Numbered from the stretch's first letter, positions 28,244-36,877 are shown. The stretch is DNA of 64,000 bases from Rossellomorea aquimaris (GCF_035590735.1 NZ_CP141595.1:1769001-1833000); one strand, 5' to 3'. The notes: a model not told the origin generated them from the sequence alone. Numbers and translations are program-made.

Positions 28244-28872
28244 TGCATGCTGAAGAAAAATTCACGCCAAAGACCTGGCCAGCCTCCCCTGAAAAGGCAA
28301 CCCTTGAGGGGAAAAACAAGTTTATGGGCTTTTGGTTTTTCCTTGGGGGAGAAACGGTTCTTTTCGGATCTCTTTTCGCCACATATTTAGCGCTTAAAGA
28401 CAAAGTTCCTAGTGACAGTCATGCACTTGCTGCTGACATCTTTGATTTACCACTTGCATTCATTGCAACTATGTTACTTTTAACAAGTTCTCTTACAAGT
28501 GTTTATGCAATGTATCATATGAAGAACTATAACTTCCAACGCATGCAGGCTTGGTTATTAGTCACGGTTCTTCTAGGTGCTGCTTTCCTTGTATTAGAGA
28601 TTTATGAGTTTAATCATTACGTACATGAATACGGGCATACTTTTACTAGTAGTGCATTTGGTTCAGCCTTCTACACACTAGTTGGATTCCACGGAGGGCA
28701 CGTAGCTTTCGGTCTTCTATGGATTGTAAGCTTAATGCTTCGTAACGCTAAACGTGGCTTAAACCTTTACAATGCTCCAAAGTTCTATTTAGCTTCTCTA
28801 TACTGGCACTTTATCGACGTTGTATGGGTATTTATCTTTACAGTAGTATACTTAATGGGAATGGTGGGATAA
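28243..28872 (+). CDS. ctaE: Cytochrome caa3 oxidase subunit III
   Basis: 209 residues, five transmembrane helices. MGFWFFLGGETVLFGSLFA opens the family; the conserved region GFHGGHVAFGLLWI and the terminal WHFIDVVWVFIF are present. It stabilises the core and proton uptake. ATG overlaps the ctaD stop (TAATG), showing translational coupling. Confidence 0.97.
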   Translation: MHAEEKFTPKTWPASPEKATLEGKNKFMGFWFFLGGETVLFGSLFATYLALKDKVPSDSHALAADIFDLPLAFIATMLLLTSSLTSVYAMYHMKNYNFQRMQAWLLVTVLLGAAFLVLEIYEFNHYVHEYGHTFTSSAFGSAFYTLVGFHGGHVAFGLLWIVSLMLRNAKRGLNLYNAPKFYLASLYWHFIDVVWVFIFTVVYLMGMVG

Positions 28873-28876
28873 ACTG

Positions 28877-29209
28877 ATGGCGAATCAACAATCAAATTCA
28901 GGTAACCCAAGTGTAGATTACGAATATCGTCGTAAGAAAAATGCAGAGGACATGAGAATGCAAATTACATCCTTCATGTTAATGATTTTCTTAACATTGG
29001 TGGCGTTCATTGCAGTGGCAGGTGATTTTGATAAGTACTTTATTGTACCTTTCATCCTCTTACTTGCAGTCGTTCAACTAATTTTTCAACTTTATTACTT
29101 CATGCATATGAGTCATAAAGGTCATGAAGCTCCTGCATTATTCCTGTACTCTGGTGCACTTGTTGCATTTATCACAGTGTTAGCATTTGTAACGATTGTA
29201 TGGATCTAA
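28877..29209 (+). CDS. ctaF: Cytochrome caa3 oxidase subunit IV
   Basis: 110 residues with a hydrophilic N-terminus and three helices (about 34-52, 57-77 and 85-107). LYYFMHMSHKGHE between helices 2 and 3 is characteristic of the subunit IV family. It starts 4 bases after ctaE and ends the ctaBCDEF run; a terminator follows at once. Confidence 0.95.
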   Translation: MANQQSNSGNPSVDYEYRRKKNAEDMRMQITSFMLMIFLTLVAFIAVAGDFDKYFIVPFILLLAVVQLIFQLYYFMHMSHKGHEAPALFLYSGALVAFITVLAFVTIVWI

Positions 29210-29210
29210 A

Positions 29211-29243
29211 GAAAAAAGTCAGCCGGATGGCTGGCTTTTTTTG
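29211..29243 (+). terminator. Terminator after ctaF
   Basis: AAAAAGTCAGCC and GGCTGGCTTTTT (one G-U pair) around GGAT, followed by more Ts. Confidence 0.9.
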
Positions 29244-29265
29244 TAGAGTTTAAGTTTTCCCAATG

Positions 29266-29928
29266 TGCTTGTCGGGCCTGATCAAGCCGCTTCCGCTTTT
29301 CATTGTCCAGCTACGGGGCTTAGAGGCTCGAGGTCATAAGTCAAACATACCAAAAAGGCAAAGAGCGCCTTTCCGGTATGCTCGTCTTATGCTTGTCGCC
29401 TCTAGGCAAAGCCCCTCCGCTTTTCATTGTCCAGCTACGGGGCTTAGAGGCTCGAGGTCATAAGTCAAACATACCAAAAAGGCAAAGAGCGCCTTTCCGG
29501 TATGCTCGTCTTATGCTTGTCGCCTCTAGGCAAAGCCCCTCCGCTTTTCATTGTCCAGCTACGGGGCTTAGAGGCTCGAGGTCATAAGTCAAACATACCA
29601 AAAAGGCAAAGAGCGCCTTTCCGGTATGCTCGTCTTATGCTTGTCGCCTCTAGGCAAAGCCCCTTCGCTTTTCATTGTCCAGCTACGGGGCTTAGAGGCT
29701 CGAGGTCATAAGTCAAACATACCAAAAAGGCAAAGAGCGCCTTTCCGGTATGCTCGTCTTATACTTGTCGCCTCTAGGCAAAGCCCCTCCGCTTTTCATT
29801 GTCCAGCTCCAGCGGCTAGGCCCTCGAGGTCATAAGCCAATTCTGCCAAAAGGCAAAAAACTCCTTTCCGGCAGAATCGTCTTATGCTTGTCGGGCCTGG
29901 TCAAGCCGCTTCCGCTTTTCTAATTGTC
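29266..29928. repeat. Tandem array of 124-bp structured repeats between ctaF and ctaG
   Basis: Four nearly identical 124-base units start with TGTCCAGCT at 29304, 29428, 29552 and 29676; only a few substitutions separate them. A partial unit of another subtype (29266-29303, GGGCCTGATCAAGCCGC) precedes them and a full unit of that subtype (29800-29924) follows. Each unit folds into a nested stem: GGGGC/GCCCC, GAGGC/GCCTC, CATAAG/CTTATG, CATACC/GGTATG and GGC/GCC. Open frames run through the units only because they are GC-rich. It separates ctaF's terminator from the ctaG promoter. Confidence 0.95.
29800..29924. repeat. Terminal variant unit of the array
   Basis: Same architecture as the other units but with different arms: GCGGCTAGGCCC pairs with GGGCCTGGTCAAGCCGC (4-base bulge), and TTCTGCC pairs with GGCAGAA, where the main units have CATACC/GGTATG. 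Paired changes keep the stem. The right boundary ATTGTCAAG is a degenerate form of the junction 9-mer. Confidence 0.85.
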
Positions 29929-29950
29929 AAGAACTTGTCATTACCTTCCG

Positions 29951-29979
29951 TTGAAGTGGGGGAGGGTTGTCAGTATAAT
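29951..29979 (+). promoter_or_regulatory. Sigma-A promoter of ctaG
   Basis: TTGAAG at 29951-29956, 17-base spacer and perfect TATAAT at 29974-29979, 36 bases before the ctaG start. ctaG is thus probably transcribed separately from ctaBCDEF. Confidence 0.65.
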
Positions 29980-30014
29980 GGGGATAGGTGTTAAATGTGA
30001 AATGAGGTGAGCAA

Positions 30015-30920
30015 ATGCCTTTGGGTATTTTTGGTTTTATGGCTTTATGGAGCCCATTCTTTATATTGGCTTTAGTATTTATTACGGTCGTGTATTTCTT
30101 GATCACTGTCAAATGGAGAGACGGCTTTAAAGAAAGTGAAAAATTGACCAGCAAAGAAGCCACTTATTTTATTCTGGCAATGGTCCTATTATATGGAATT
30201 AAGGGTTCGCCGGTGGAGGTACTAGGTACCATTTTATTTTCTGCTCATATGACTCAGATGGCGTTACTATATTTAGTGGTCACTCCACTGCTCGTATTGG
30301 GAATTCCTAAATGGGTCTGGAAAGCTGCAGTTGAGTTACCGGTGGTTAAGCAAGTATTTAAGTTTATGACAAAACCATTGATCTCTTTACTATCTTTCAA
30401 TATCATCTTTTCGATTTATCATATCCCTCTAGTGTTTGATAATGTCAGAACTGATGCGACTCTTCACGGTTTGGCAACCGTTATACTATTCTTATTATCT
30501 TTATTTATGTGGTGGCCTTTACTAAATCCAGTGGATGACGATATTGACTTAAGCGGGCTCAAGCGTATTGGATATATTCTTGGGAGTGCAGTCTTATTGA
30601 CTCCTGCATGCGGATTGATCATTTTTGCAGAGAATCCTTTATATGCCCCTTACTATGATCCACAGGAGTTTCTTAAAGCGTTGGCACTATGTGTACCTGT
30701 TAACACTCTGGAAGGGTTGACGCTGACTGGTCCGGAGCTATTTACGGATATGTCTACACAAAATGATCAACAGCTTGGCGGAGTGATCATGAAGATTGTT
30801 CAGGAAATTGTATTTGGAGTTATGCTGTTCAACCTGTTTTTTCAATGGTATCGCCAAGATCAGGAGAAACAAGAAAAGCTCTCCTATGATCCCGTTGATC
30901 CTAAGTTGACAGAACAGTAA
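30015..30920 (+). CDS. ctaG: Cytochrome c oxidase assembly factor CtaG (caa3 type)
   Basis: 301-residue membrane protein of the caa3_CtaG family (unrelated to Cox11) with about seven helices. Conserved features include FSAHMTQMALLYLVVTPLL, where the His is a likely metal ligand, NIIFSIYHIPLVFD and LTPACGLIIF. B. subtilis CtaG is needed for active caa3 oxidase, probably for CuB insertion. ATG 30015 has GAGGTGAGCAA upstream. Own promoter at 29951-29979. Confidence 0.93.
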   Translation: MPLGIFGFMALWSPFFILALVFITVVYFLITVKWRDGFKESEKLTSKEATYFILAMVLLYGIKGSPVEVLGTILFSAHMTQMALLYLVVTPLLVLGIPKWVWKAAVELPVVKQVFKFMTKPLISLLSFNIIFSIYHIPLVFDNVRTDATLHGLATVILFLLSLFMWWPLLNPVDDDIDLSGLKRIGYILGSAVLLTPACGLIIFAENPLYAPYYDPQEFLKALALCVPVNTLEGLTLTGPELFTDMSTQNDQQLGGVIMKIVQEIVFGVMLFNLFFQWYRQDQEKQEKLSYDPVDPKLTEQ

Positions 30921-30992
30921 CGTATGAAGGGATGATGAACGTCATTCCTCTGATTACATAGCATATTATCTTTAGAGAAGAGAGGAACAGAG

Positions 30993-31454
30993 ATGGGTTT
31001 ACCTATTTTACCTACCATTAGTACCACCTTTATCGTGTTAAGTGCAGTCACAGTTGCGATTGGCTGGTGGCAGATTAAACAGAGAAGAATTGAGCAACAT
31101 CAAAAAACCATGACACTTGCAGGTATTTTTGCGCTTATTTTTTTCATTATTTATATGAGTAGAACGATTTTTGTTGGAAACACGTCCTTTGGCGGCCCCG
31201 ATAGCATCAAGATTTATTATACGATTTTCCTTGTTTTCCATATAACTTTGGCTACAACCGGGGCAGTATTTGGCTTGATGAGCTTGTGGACGGGCTATAA
31301 AGACCGTTTAGCAAGGCACCGTAAGCTGGGGCCGATTACGAGTTTTATCTGGTTCTTTACGGCTATTACAGGAGTCGCTGTGTATCTGCTTCTTTACGTA
31401 TTCTATAAAGGCGGAGAAACAACTTCTGTCATTCGGGCAATACTCGGATATTAA
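30993..31454 (+). CDS. DUF420 membrane protein (CtaM/YozB family)
   Basis: 153 residues with five hydrophobic helices. Conserved His in QHQKTMTLAG and FLVFHITLATTG fit DUF420. The Staphylococcus relative CtaM is required for the haem-copper quinol oxidase Qox, and YozB is the B. subtilis relative. Next to ctaG, a role in oxidase maturation is a reasonable inference. AGAGAGG lies upstream of the ATG; a terminator follows. Confidence 0.85.
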   Translation: MGLPILPTISTTFIVLSAVTVAIGWWQIKQRRIEQHQKTMTLAGIFALIFFIIYMSRTIFVGNTSFGGPDSIKIYYTIFLVFHITLATTGAVFGLMSLWTGYKDRLARHRKLGPITSFIWFFTAITGVAVYLLLYVFYKGGETTSVIRAILGY

Positions 31455-31499
31455 AAAAAAACCTATTATGTGATTTATCACATAATAGGTTTTTTTTTA
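31453..31499 (+). terminator. Terminator after the DUF420 gene
   Basis: A stem of about 17 bp, ACCTATTATGTGAT with ATCACATAATAGGT plus flanking A and T runs. Confidence 0.92.
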
Positions 31500-31504
31500 T
31501 GATT

Positions 31505-32031
31505 AGGCTCATTTATAAAGGCTTGTGGCTATCTTAGAGAAGAAAGTAGTAGTTGATTTCCGCTACAGGATGCTCGCTTTCCGCGGGGCTGGCGGTGAGC
31601 CTCCTCGGCTGCGCCTCCGGAGTCTCACCTGTCCAGCTATTCCCGCAGGAGTCGAGCCTCCTGCAGCGAGAATCAACTTTCTAAGCATGCATTTTTAATA
31701 GAAATAAATAAAATCAAAAGCTTTCAGCAAACAATTTTTTTTTTGAGGTGAGTAGAATTAATGTCCTATTGAAGAAGAATTCTTTCTTCTAATTAGTTTG
31801 TTTTTTAATACCTTTAGCTCTGTCACGAAAAAATTTTTAAAGATGGTGAGGGGAACTGCGTAGAATCCTGCGGAAGTACGGTCGTGCCGAGACCCCGTTC
31901 GGCTAAGCTGAGGAGGCTCGGCCGAACGTCCGCGGAAAGCGAAGCAGTTCCCCTCACCATCAAGCACATACTAATAGACAGAGCTTAAGCAGTCCTATTG
32001 TTAAAAACAACAATCTTTGAGAGAACTAAAG
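31505..32031. repeat. Composite palindromic repeat, copy 2
   Basis: Homologue of 1972-2633 over its whole length. Left end AGGCTCATTT and right end GAGAGAACTAAAG are decayed forms of the copy 1 terminal repeats. Hairpin 1 (about 31546-31682) keeps GTTGATT/AATCAAC, GCTGG/CCAGC, GGTGAG/CTCACC. Hairpin 2 (31816-31985) has a perfect 18-bp arm GATGGTGAGGGGAACTGC and AGCTCTGTC/GACAGAGCT. At 31630-31638 the single TGTCCAGCT marks where copy 1 holds its extra 127-bp unit. No coding capacity. Confidence 0.88.
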
Positions 32032-32085
32032 GGAATGGTAGAAGCACCGTCGAATGTAGAAATAGTAGAAGGGAGCAGATAAATC

Positions 32086-33231
32086 ATGATTACAAAATTG
32101 AATCACGGGCAGTTTGAAGAATCTTTACAGTTATCCGAATATGCGTTTCAATATGTAGTACCAAGTGAAGACAGGAAGAGACGCCTTCAACAGACCAAAG
32201 ATCATACTGTTTATGGAATATATGAAGAAGAGAACTTAGCTGCGAAGCTTCATTTGATCCCGCTCCAAATCCAGCTGGGTGAACATGTGTATCCGATGGG
32301 AGGTATTGCCGGAGTGGCCACCTATCCTGAGTTCAGAAGAAGAGGGTATGTGCGCCAATTAATGAATCATTCATTACGGAAGATGAAGGAAGATGGCACA
32401 GTCCTGTCCATGCTTCATCCATTTTCCATTGATTTCTATCGGAAATTTGGATGGGAAGTATTTGCATCTTTCCACAAGATACAGCTTGAGAAGAAGGATC
32501 TTGTACCATTAAAGCCTTACAGTGGCAGTATCAGGAGATATAAGAAGGATACATACCCAAATGACTTGGAATCGATTTATGATCGCTATGCGGTGCAGCA
32601 TAACGGGATGCTGGTACGTTCAAAAAACTGGTGGAGGGAAAGGAGTATCACCGATCTGTGGATAGCGATATATTATAACGATGCAGGGGAAGCAACCGGA
32701 TACCTTACTTATGAAGTGAAAAAGGAAAAGATGAAGGTGGAAGAGTTTGTTCCACTGACAAGTGATGCCAGAATTGGTTTATGGAACTTCATTTGTCAGC
32801 ATGACTCCATGGTGAATGAAGCTGAACTTATATTGAACCCCTGTGAAGTGTTACCAATGATGTTGAAGGACCCAAGAATTAAAGTGGAGAAGCACCCATA
32901 CTTCATGGCTAGAATCGTCGATGTACAAAACTTCTTGAAGAGATATGTAAAAGAGATCGATTTTCCGTATCAACTTGTATTCTCCATTACGGATTCGACA
33001 GCGGATTGGAATAACAGCATTTTTATTCTTAATAAAAATGAAGTGATGGTTGGTGAAAAGATTGAGGCACCGATTTCGCTGGACATCAAAGCTTTCACAG
33101 CATTGATCTTTGGAGTGCATACCCCAGAGGAACTGGTCCAAATGGGAAAACTTCAGGCTGGTGAGGAGGATATTCATAAGCTCCAATCCTTATCCCAGGG
33201 GAAGCCTCCATTCTTTTACGATTTCTTTTAA
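32086..33231 (+). CDS. GNAT acetyltransferase, Eis-like
   Basis: 381 residues. N-terminal GNAT domain with MGGIAGVATYPEFRRRGYVR (acetyl-CoA P-loop region) at about 67-86, FYRKFGWEV, then a second GNAT-like part and a C-terminal SCP2-like region ending FFYDFF. This architecture is that of the Eis family, which acetylates amines such as aminoglycosides or protein lysines; the target here is unknown. GAAGGGAGCAG precedes the ATG. Stands alone between repeat copy 2 and a convergent gene. Confidence 0.88.
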   Translation: MITKLNHGQFEESLQLSEYAFQYVVPSEDRKRRLQQTKDHTVYGIYEEENLAAKLHLIPLQIQLGEHVYPMGGIAGVATYPEFRRRGYVRQLMNHSLRKMKEDGTVLSMLHPFSIDFYRKFGWEVFASFHKIQLEKKDLVPLKPYSGSIRRYKKDTYPNDLESIYDRYAVQHNGMLVRSKNWWRERSITDLWIAIYYNDAGEATGYLTYEVKKEKMKVEEFVPLTSDARIGLWNFICQHDSMVNEAELILNPCEVLPMMLKDPRIKVEKHPYFMARIVDVQNFLKRYVKEIDFPYQLVFSITDSTADWNNSIFILNKNEVMVGEKIEAPISLDIKAFTALIFGVHTPEELVQMGKLQAGEEDIHKLQSLSQGKPPFFYDFF

Positions 33232-33241
33232 GAGAAAATAA

Positions 33242-33284
33242 AGTATAAAAGACCAATTCCCTGCGAATGGGAATTGGTCTATAC
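33242..33284. terminator. Terminator between convergent genes
   Basis: AGACCAATTCCC pairs with GGGAATTGGTCT; flanking AGTATA/TATACT extends it. The T tract is better on the minus strand. Confidence 0.75.
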
Positions 33285-34343
33285 TCATAATTTGAAATTC
33301 GTTTTTATAATACCCGCCTCTTTAGCCGAATTAAACACGATAAGGATGAGCGGCCCGATAATAAAGCCCAATACCCCAAAGAGCTTTAGTCCGAGGTACA
33401 TGGCGATTAATGTAGCAAGCGGGGACAAACCAATATGGGTTCCCATCACTTTAGGCTCTACTGTTCTTCTTATGATAAGTAGAATGGCTGCCAATACTGC
33501 TAATTGAGTTCCTAATGCGATACTTCCTGTAAGCAGATGGAAAATAGCCCACGGTGCCAAAATGACGATTGATCCTATCAACGGAATAAAATCAATCACC
33601 CATATGATAATCGACATCACGATCGCAACTTCTGGAGCGATGAATAGAAGTCCAATCAAGGAAACGACAAAGATGATGATACTCACCAGGAATTGCGCTT
33701 TAAAGAATCCAAAAATCACATAGGTGAGTCGGGAAGTCATAAACGCCACTTTCTCTGCTGTTCTTTCTGTCAGGTGACCATAAATGGATTTCTTAATTCG
33801 AGGTAAGTCCAACATGAAAAGAAAGAGAGCAATTAAGTATACGAGAAAACTCACTAAGTAATTGGGTATATAAGACAAAAACACACTTATCTTTTCAATA
33901 TTGACAGAGTTGAGAATCTTCGTCTTTCCACTATTTAAAAAGCTTTGTACGTCTTCACTGAAGCTTCTCACTAGTTCATCAGGAAGATCCTCTGTCGCAT
34001 TCAGCAGGCGATCCTCGTAATCAAGCCAAATATCGCTTAATTGGTTTACATATTTCGGTGCATCTTCTATCAGCTTAATACCTTCCCCAACGACTTTTGT
34101 AGTAACGAAGAACGAGGATACGCTTATAAGTAGCAGGAACAGGATAAAAACTGAAAGTACCGCCATTCGGCGTTTTGCAGAGAAACGATTTTGTATAAAT
34201 CTAACGGCAGGCTCAAGGAAAAGAGCTGTTATAATCGCAGTAATCAAGGGGACTGAAACAGGTAATATAAAAATAGCAACTATAGCCAGTATTAAGGTGA
34301 TAAGTGTGATCAATAAAACTTTTTTCGTGAAAAACTTGGACAA
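33285..34343 (-). CDS. AI-2E/PerM family permease, YtvI-like
   Basis: 352 residues with about eight helices: two or three at the N-terminus, a charged extracytoplasmic segment at about 75-150, then five or six more. FMLDLPRIKK and IDFIPLIGSIVILAPWA are typical of the AI-2E transporter (UPF0118) family. YtvI of B. subtilis is a sporulation membrane protein of this family; other members are exporters or Na+/H+ antiporters. Substrate unknown. GAAAGGGGTACACC lies before the ATG. Confidence 0.85.
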   Translation of the reverse strand: MSKFFTKKVLLITLITLILAIVAIFILPVSVPLITAIITALFLEPAVRFIQNRFSAKRRMAVLSVFILFLLLISVSSFFVTTKVVGEGIKLIEDAPKYVNQLSDIWLDYEDRLLNATEDLPDELVRSFSEDVQSFLNSGKTKILNSVNIEKISVFLSYIPNYLVSFLVYLIALFLFMLDLPRIKKSIYGHLTERTAEKVAFMTSRLTYVIFGFFKAQFLVSIIIFVVSLIGLLFIAPEVAIVMSIIIWVIDFIPLIGSIVILAPWAIFHLLTGSIALGTQLAVLAAILLIIRRTVEPKVMGTHIGLSPLATLIAMYLGLKLFGVLGFIIGPLILIVFNSAKEAGIIKTNFKL

Positions 34344-34519
34344 TGGTGTACCCCTTTCTAACAGAAACCTATTACTATCATTATATGAGAGAATGAGAAG
34401 AATGAACAGTAGGAAGAAAGTGAAATTCCGAAGCTTTTACATCTATTTATATTAGAGTCCAAGCGTTTCTAGAATAGGGCACTTAGTGGAGTTTGGATAA
34501 ATGCTGAATGGATGATAGA

Positions 34520-34552
34520 GAAAAGACTGTCCGAAGTTAGACAGTCTTTACA
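34520..34552 (-). terminator. Terminator of the yugN-like gene
   Basis: AAAGACTGTC and GACAGTCTTT around an 8-base loop; TTTTC follows on the minus strand, just beyond the stop of the gene ending at 34563. Confidence 0.7.
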
Positions 34553-34562
34553 TAAACTGATA

Positions 34563-34922
34563 TTACCAGGCAAAGTTCGTTGCTTCTTTTTTAACATCTG
34601 CAATAAGTTTTTCACAAGAAGTGATCAGATGTTTAGGGAATTCTTCACCTTCCCCGTATTCTATACCGTGTGGGTAGTAATGTTTTCCTAATAATGGAGT
34701 CATAAGTTGAATAACGGCGTCATGCTTTCCGATATCTCCCTCAGTAGCAAGACCTTGGATTCGTAAATAGAAGATTCCTTCCCTGATTTCGAATTTACGA
34801 TCGTACGTCACTCTTTCATAATCCCATTGACCTGCACGAACAAGTCCGTGAGATTCCATAATCTCGTCTAACCGGTTTAAGTCCACTTTTAAGCTTTCAA
34901 ATTCAGTTCCTTCAAAACGCAT
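34563..34922 (-). CDS. YugN-like protein
   Basis: 119 residues, soluble, starting MRFEGTEFESLKVDLNRLDE, with GQWDYERVTYDRKFEI and HYYPHGIEYGEGEEFP, which fit the YugN-like family of Bacillus. Function unknown. GGAGGGAATTTTT gives a strong site before the ATG. Single gene, flanked by its own terminator. Confidence 0.85.
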   Translation of the reverse strand: MRFEGTEFESLKVDLNRLDEIMESHGLVRAGQWDYERVTYDRKFEIREGIFYLRIQGLATEGDIGKHDAVIQLMTPLLGKHYYPHGIEYGEGEEFPKHLITSCEKLIADVKKEATNFAW

Positions 34923-35173
34923 AAAAATTCCCTCCTATATTGTCCGGCATGAGGACTTACGAGCCCTGATGCTTTTCGTATGGTAGAAGCATTTATATCG
35001 GTGTATGTACAATGATACTAAATGCGGTATTTCTCATTCTTAATAATAGTGGAAAAACCTTTATCTTGCAATGTCTTCAATCATTTGAATTTGTCATTTT
35101 TAAAAAAATGAATATCCTGCAGGAGAAAGTGAAAGATATAGGAAGGAATTCGGAACGTATGAGGAGGATCCAA

Positions 35174-35608
35174 ATGACAAAAATCAGGGACTTGATGACA
35201 AAGGATATTGAAACTTGTTCGTTACTGGACAATGTGTATGAGGTTGCTTTAAAAATGAAAGAACACAATGTAGGATCCATTCCCATCGTGGATGGTGATA
35301 AGATTGTGGGAATGATGACCGACAGGGATATCGTCCTCCGCTGTATTGCTGAAAAACATCCTGCTTCTTCAAAAGTAGAAGACATCATGAGTCAACACCT
35401 AATAACCGTAGGACCTGACACCGAAGCATCAGAAGCGGCCCACGTCATGGCTGAGCATCAGATACGAAGACTTCCAGTCGTCGAGGGAGATCGATTGATC
35501 GGCATGATATCTTTAGGGGATTTTGCTATTAGGGAGTCTCTGGGCAGACAGGCCTATGTTGCGTTAGAAAACATATCCGAATCAAACTTCAGAAATAAAC
35601 CGTTTTAA
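35174..35608 (+). CDS. ylbB: CBS-domain pair protein YlbB
   Basis: 144 residues made of two CBS domains in tandem (about 5-60 and 68-125): DLMTKDIETC, VGSIPIVDGDKIVGMMTDRD, then DIMSQHLITV and RRLPVVEGDRLIGMISLGD. Such pairs bind adenine nucleotides and sense energy state, usually attached to enzymes; here the domain stands alone. GAGGAGG is 6 bases before ATG 35174; the frame extends upstream without a site. Order with ylbC as in B. subtilis. Confidence 0.92.
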   Translation: MTKIRDLMTKDIETCSLLDNVYEVALKMKEHNVGSIPIVDGDKIVGMMTDRDIVLRCIAEKHPASSKVEDIMSQHLITVGPDTEASEAAHVMAEHQIRRLPVVEGDRLIGMISLGDFAIRESLGRQAYVALENISESNFRNKPF

Positions 35609-35615
35609 TAGCGAG

Positions 35616-35650
35616 GGGATGGTCCAAACAGGACCATCTCTATTTATTTT
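35616..35650 (+). terminator. Terminator after ylbB
   Basis: GATGGTCC and GGACCATC around AAACA, followed by TCTATTTATTTT. Confidence 0.75.
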
Positions 35651-35749
35651 GGTTCTAGAAACCTTTCCCCACCCGAGATTCATTTGTTTTAGAAGGAATG
35701 AAAATATGCTATCCTTTATACTAGACTGAAGTTTTTGAATCATAAACAA

Positions 35750-35758
35750 TGGTATAAT
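35750..35758 (+). promoter_or_regulatory. Extended -10 promoter before ylbC
   Basis: TGGTATAAT, a TGn plus perfect TATAAT, about 55 bases before the proposed ylbC start. No clear -35. Confidence 0.45.
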
Positions 35759-35812
35759 AATTCTAGTATTTGTGGCATATCCTGATAGAGAAAGTAGAGA
35801 GGAGGGAAATTT

Positions 35813-36877
35813 CTGAGAACCGTTTTGCGTATTTTGATCATTCTTGTCATTATTTTATTTATTGGTATTTATCAAGGTCAAAAACAAGAAAATGAGCCTC
35901 TTAAAGGACCAGAAACCCAAACTCTTAAAGAAGACAACGAAAACCAATTAAATCAATCAATTGAAGCTCCAGGTGAACGACCTGCATCAGGTTTATCAAC
36001 CTGGATTGGCAAAGATACGAAAAAGGTAATTGAAGCTTTTGGAGACCCAGAGCGGGTCGAACCAAGCTCATACGGGTATAAATGGTGGATCTACCCGATA
36101 TCGGATAAACAATACATACAAATGGGCGTTAACAATCATAAAGTCGTTACGTTGTTTGCCATTGGGAATCAGGTGGATGTGGCTCCTTATAAATTGGGAC
36201 AACGTTTGGAAGACATTTACCGTTTTACCATTGTGGATTCTGAAATCGTTGTAAATGACGAATCAGGTGCTTATCAGTTTGAATTAAATGAAGAGGACCT
36301 GAATACCCGGCTTCTCGTAACCCTTGGAGATATTTATGCCCAGCTTTATCTGGACAAATTCACAGGAAGACTTACGAGTATCCGCTTTCTTGATAGTCAA
36401 ACACTGATCGAGATGCATCCATATGAAATGATGTATAGAGGGGAATTGGCTGAGGAACAAGAGCCAAGCGAGGACGAATGGGATAAAGTGAATAGTGCAA
36501 GCGAACAGCAGATTTTTGATATTACAAATGTGATCAGACATCAATTCGAAGCAGATATACTAAAATGGGATGAAGAAACGGCAATGGTAGCAAGGGGTCA
36601 TAGTAAAGAAATGTATGAAGAAGATTATTTCTCACATGATTCACCCACCTTCGGGAACCTATCTGAGCGTCTGGAAAGTGAAAATGTTATGTTCAAGACT
36701 GCAGGGGAAAACATCGCTTCCCAGTACTCGGACGCACCAGAAGCGGTTCATGGCTGGCTGAATTCAGAAGGCCACCGAAAGATTCTACTGGAACAACAAT
36801 TCACCCATCTTGGCGTAGGGGTATATAAAAGGTACTACACACAAAATTTTATAGAGAAATTAGAAGATAAAGAATAA
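35813..36877 (+). CDS. ylbC: YlbC, exported or anchored CAP-domain protein
   Basis: About 354 residues. An N-terminal hydrophobic helix (about 5-22) anchors or exports it, followed by a CAP-associated domain (about 60-200; WIGKDTKKVIEAFGDPERV) and a C-terminal CAP/SCP domain (about 235-350; HSKEMYEEDYFSHDS, TAGENIAS and GHRKILL). The extracellular CAP fold is common but its activity here is unknown. Start: GGAGGG stands 6 bases before a CTG at 35813, while the first usual codon, TTG 35825, is 18 bases from it; I favour CTG, with TTG as the alternative. Confidence 0.85.
   Translation: MRTVLRILIILVIILFIGIYQGQKQENEPLKGPETQTLKEDNENQLNQSIEAPGERPASGLSTWIGKDTKKVIEAFGDPERVEPSSYGYKWWIYPISDKQYIQMGVNNHKVVTLFAIGNQVDVAPYKLGQRLEDIYRFTIVDSEIVVNDESGAYQFELNEEDLNTRLLVTLGDIYAQLYLDKFTGRLTSIRFLDSQTLIEMHPYEMMYRGELAEEQEPSEDEWDKVNSASEQQIFDITNVIRHQFEADILKWDEETAMVARGHSKEMYEEDYFSHDSPTFGNLSERLESENVMFKTAGENIASQYSDAPEAVHGWLNSEGHRKILLEQQFTHLGVGVYKRYYTQNFIEKLEDKE

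Noticed and set aside
29263..29835. Four repeated 66-69 codon open frames
   Set aside because: They are the same frame read through successive 124-bp repeat units; no initiation sites, and the structure of the stems explains the sequence.
29266..29928. CRISPR array
   Set aside because: Units of 124 bases are joined without unique spacers, and no cas genes are near.
31758..31967. 69-codon minus-strand frame
   Set aside because: It runs through hairpin 2 of composite repeat copy 2 and has no family resemblance.
35012..35173. 54-codon N-terminal extension of ylbB
   Set aside because: The CBS domains begin at ATG 35174, which has GAGGAGG before it; the extension has none.
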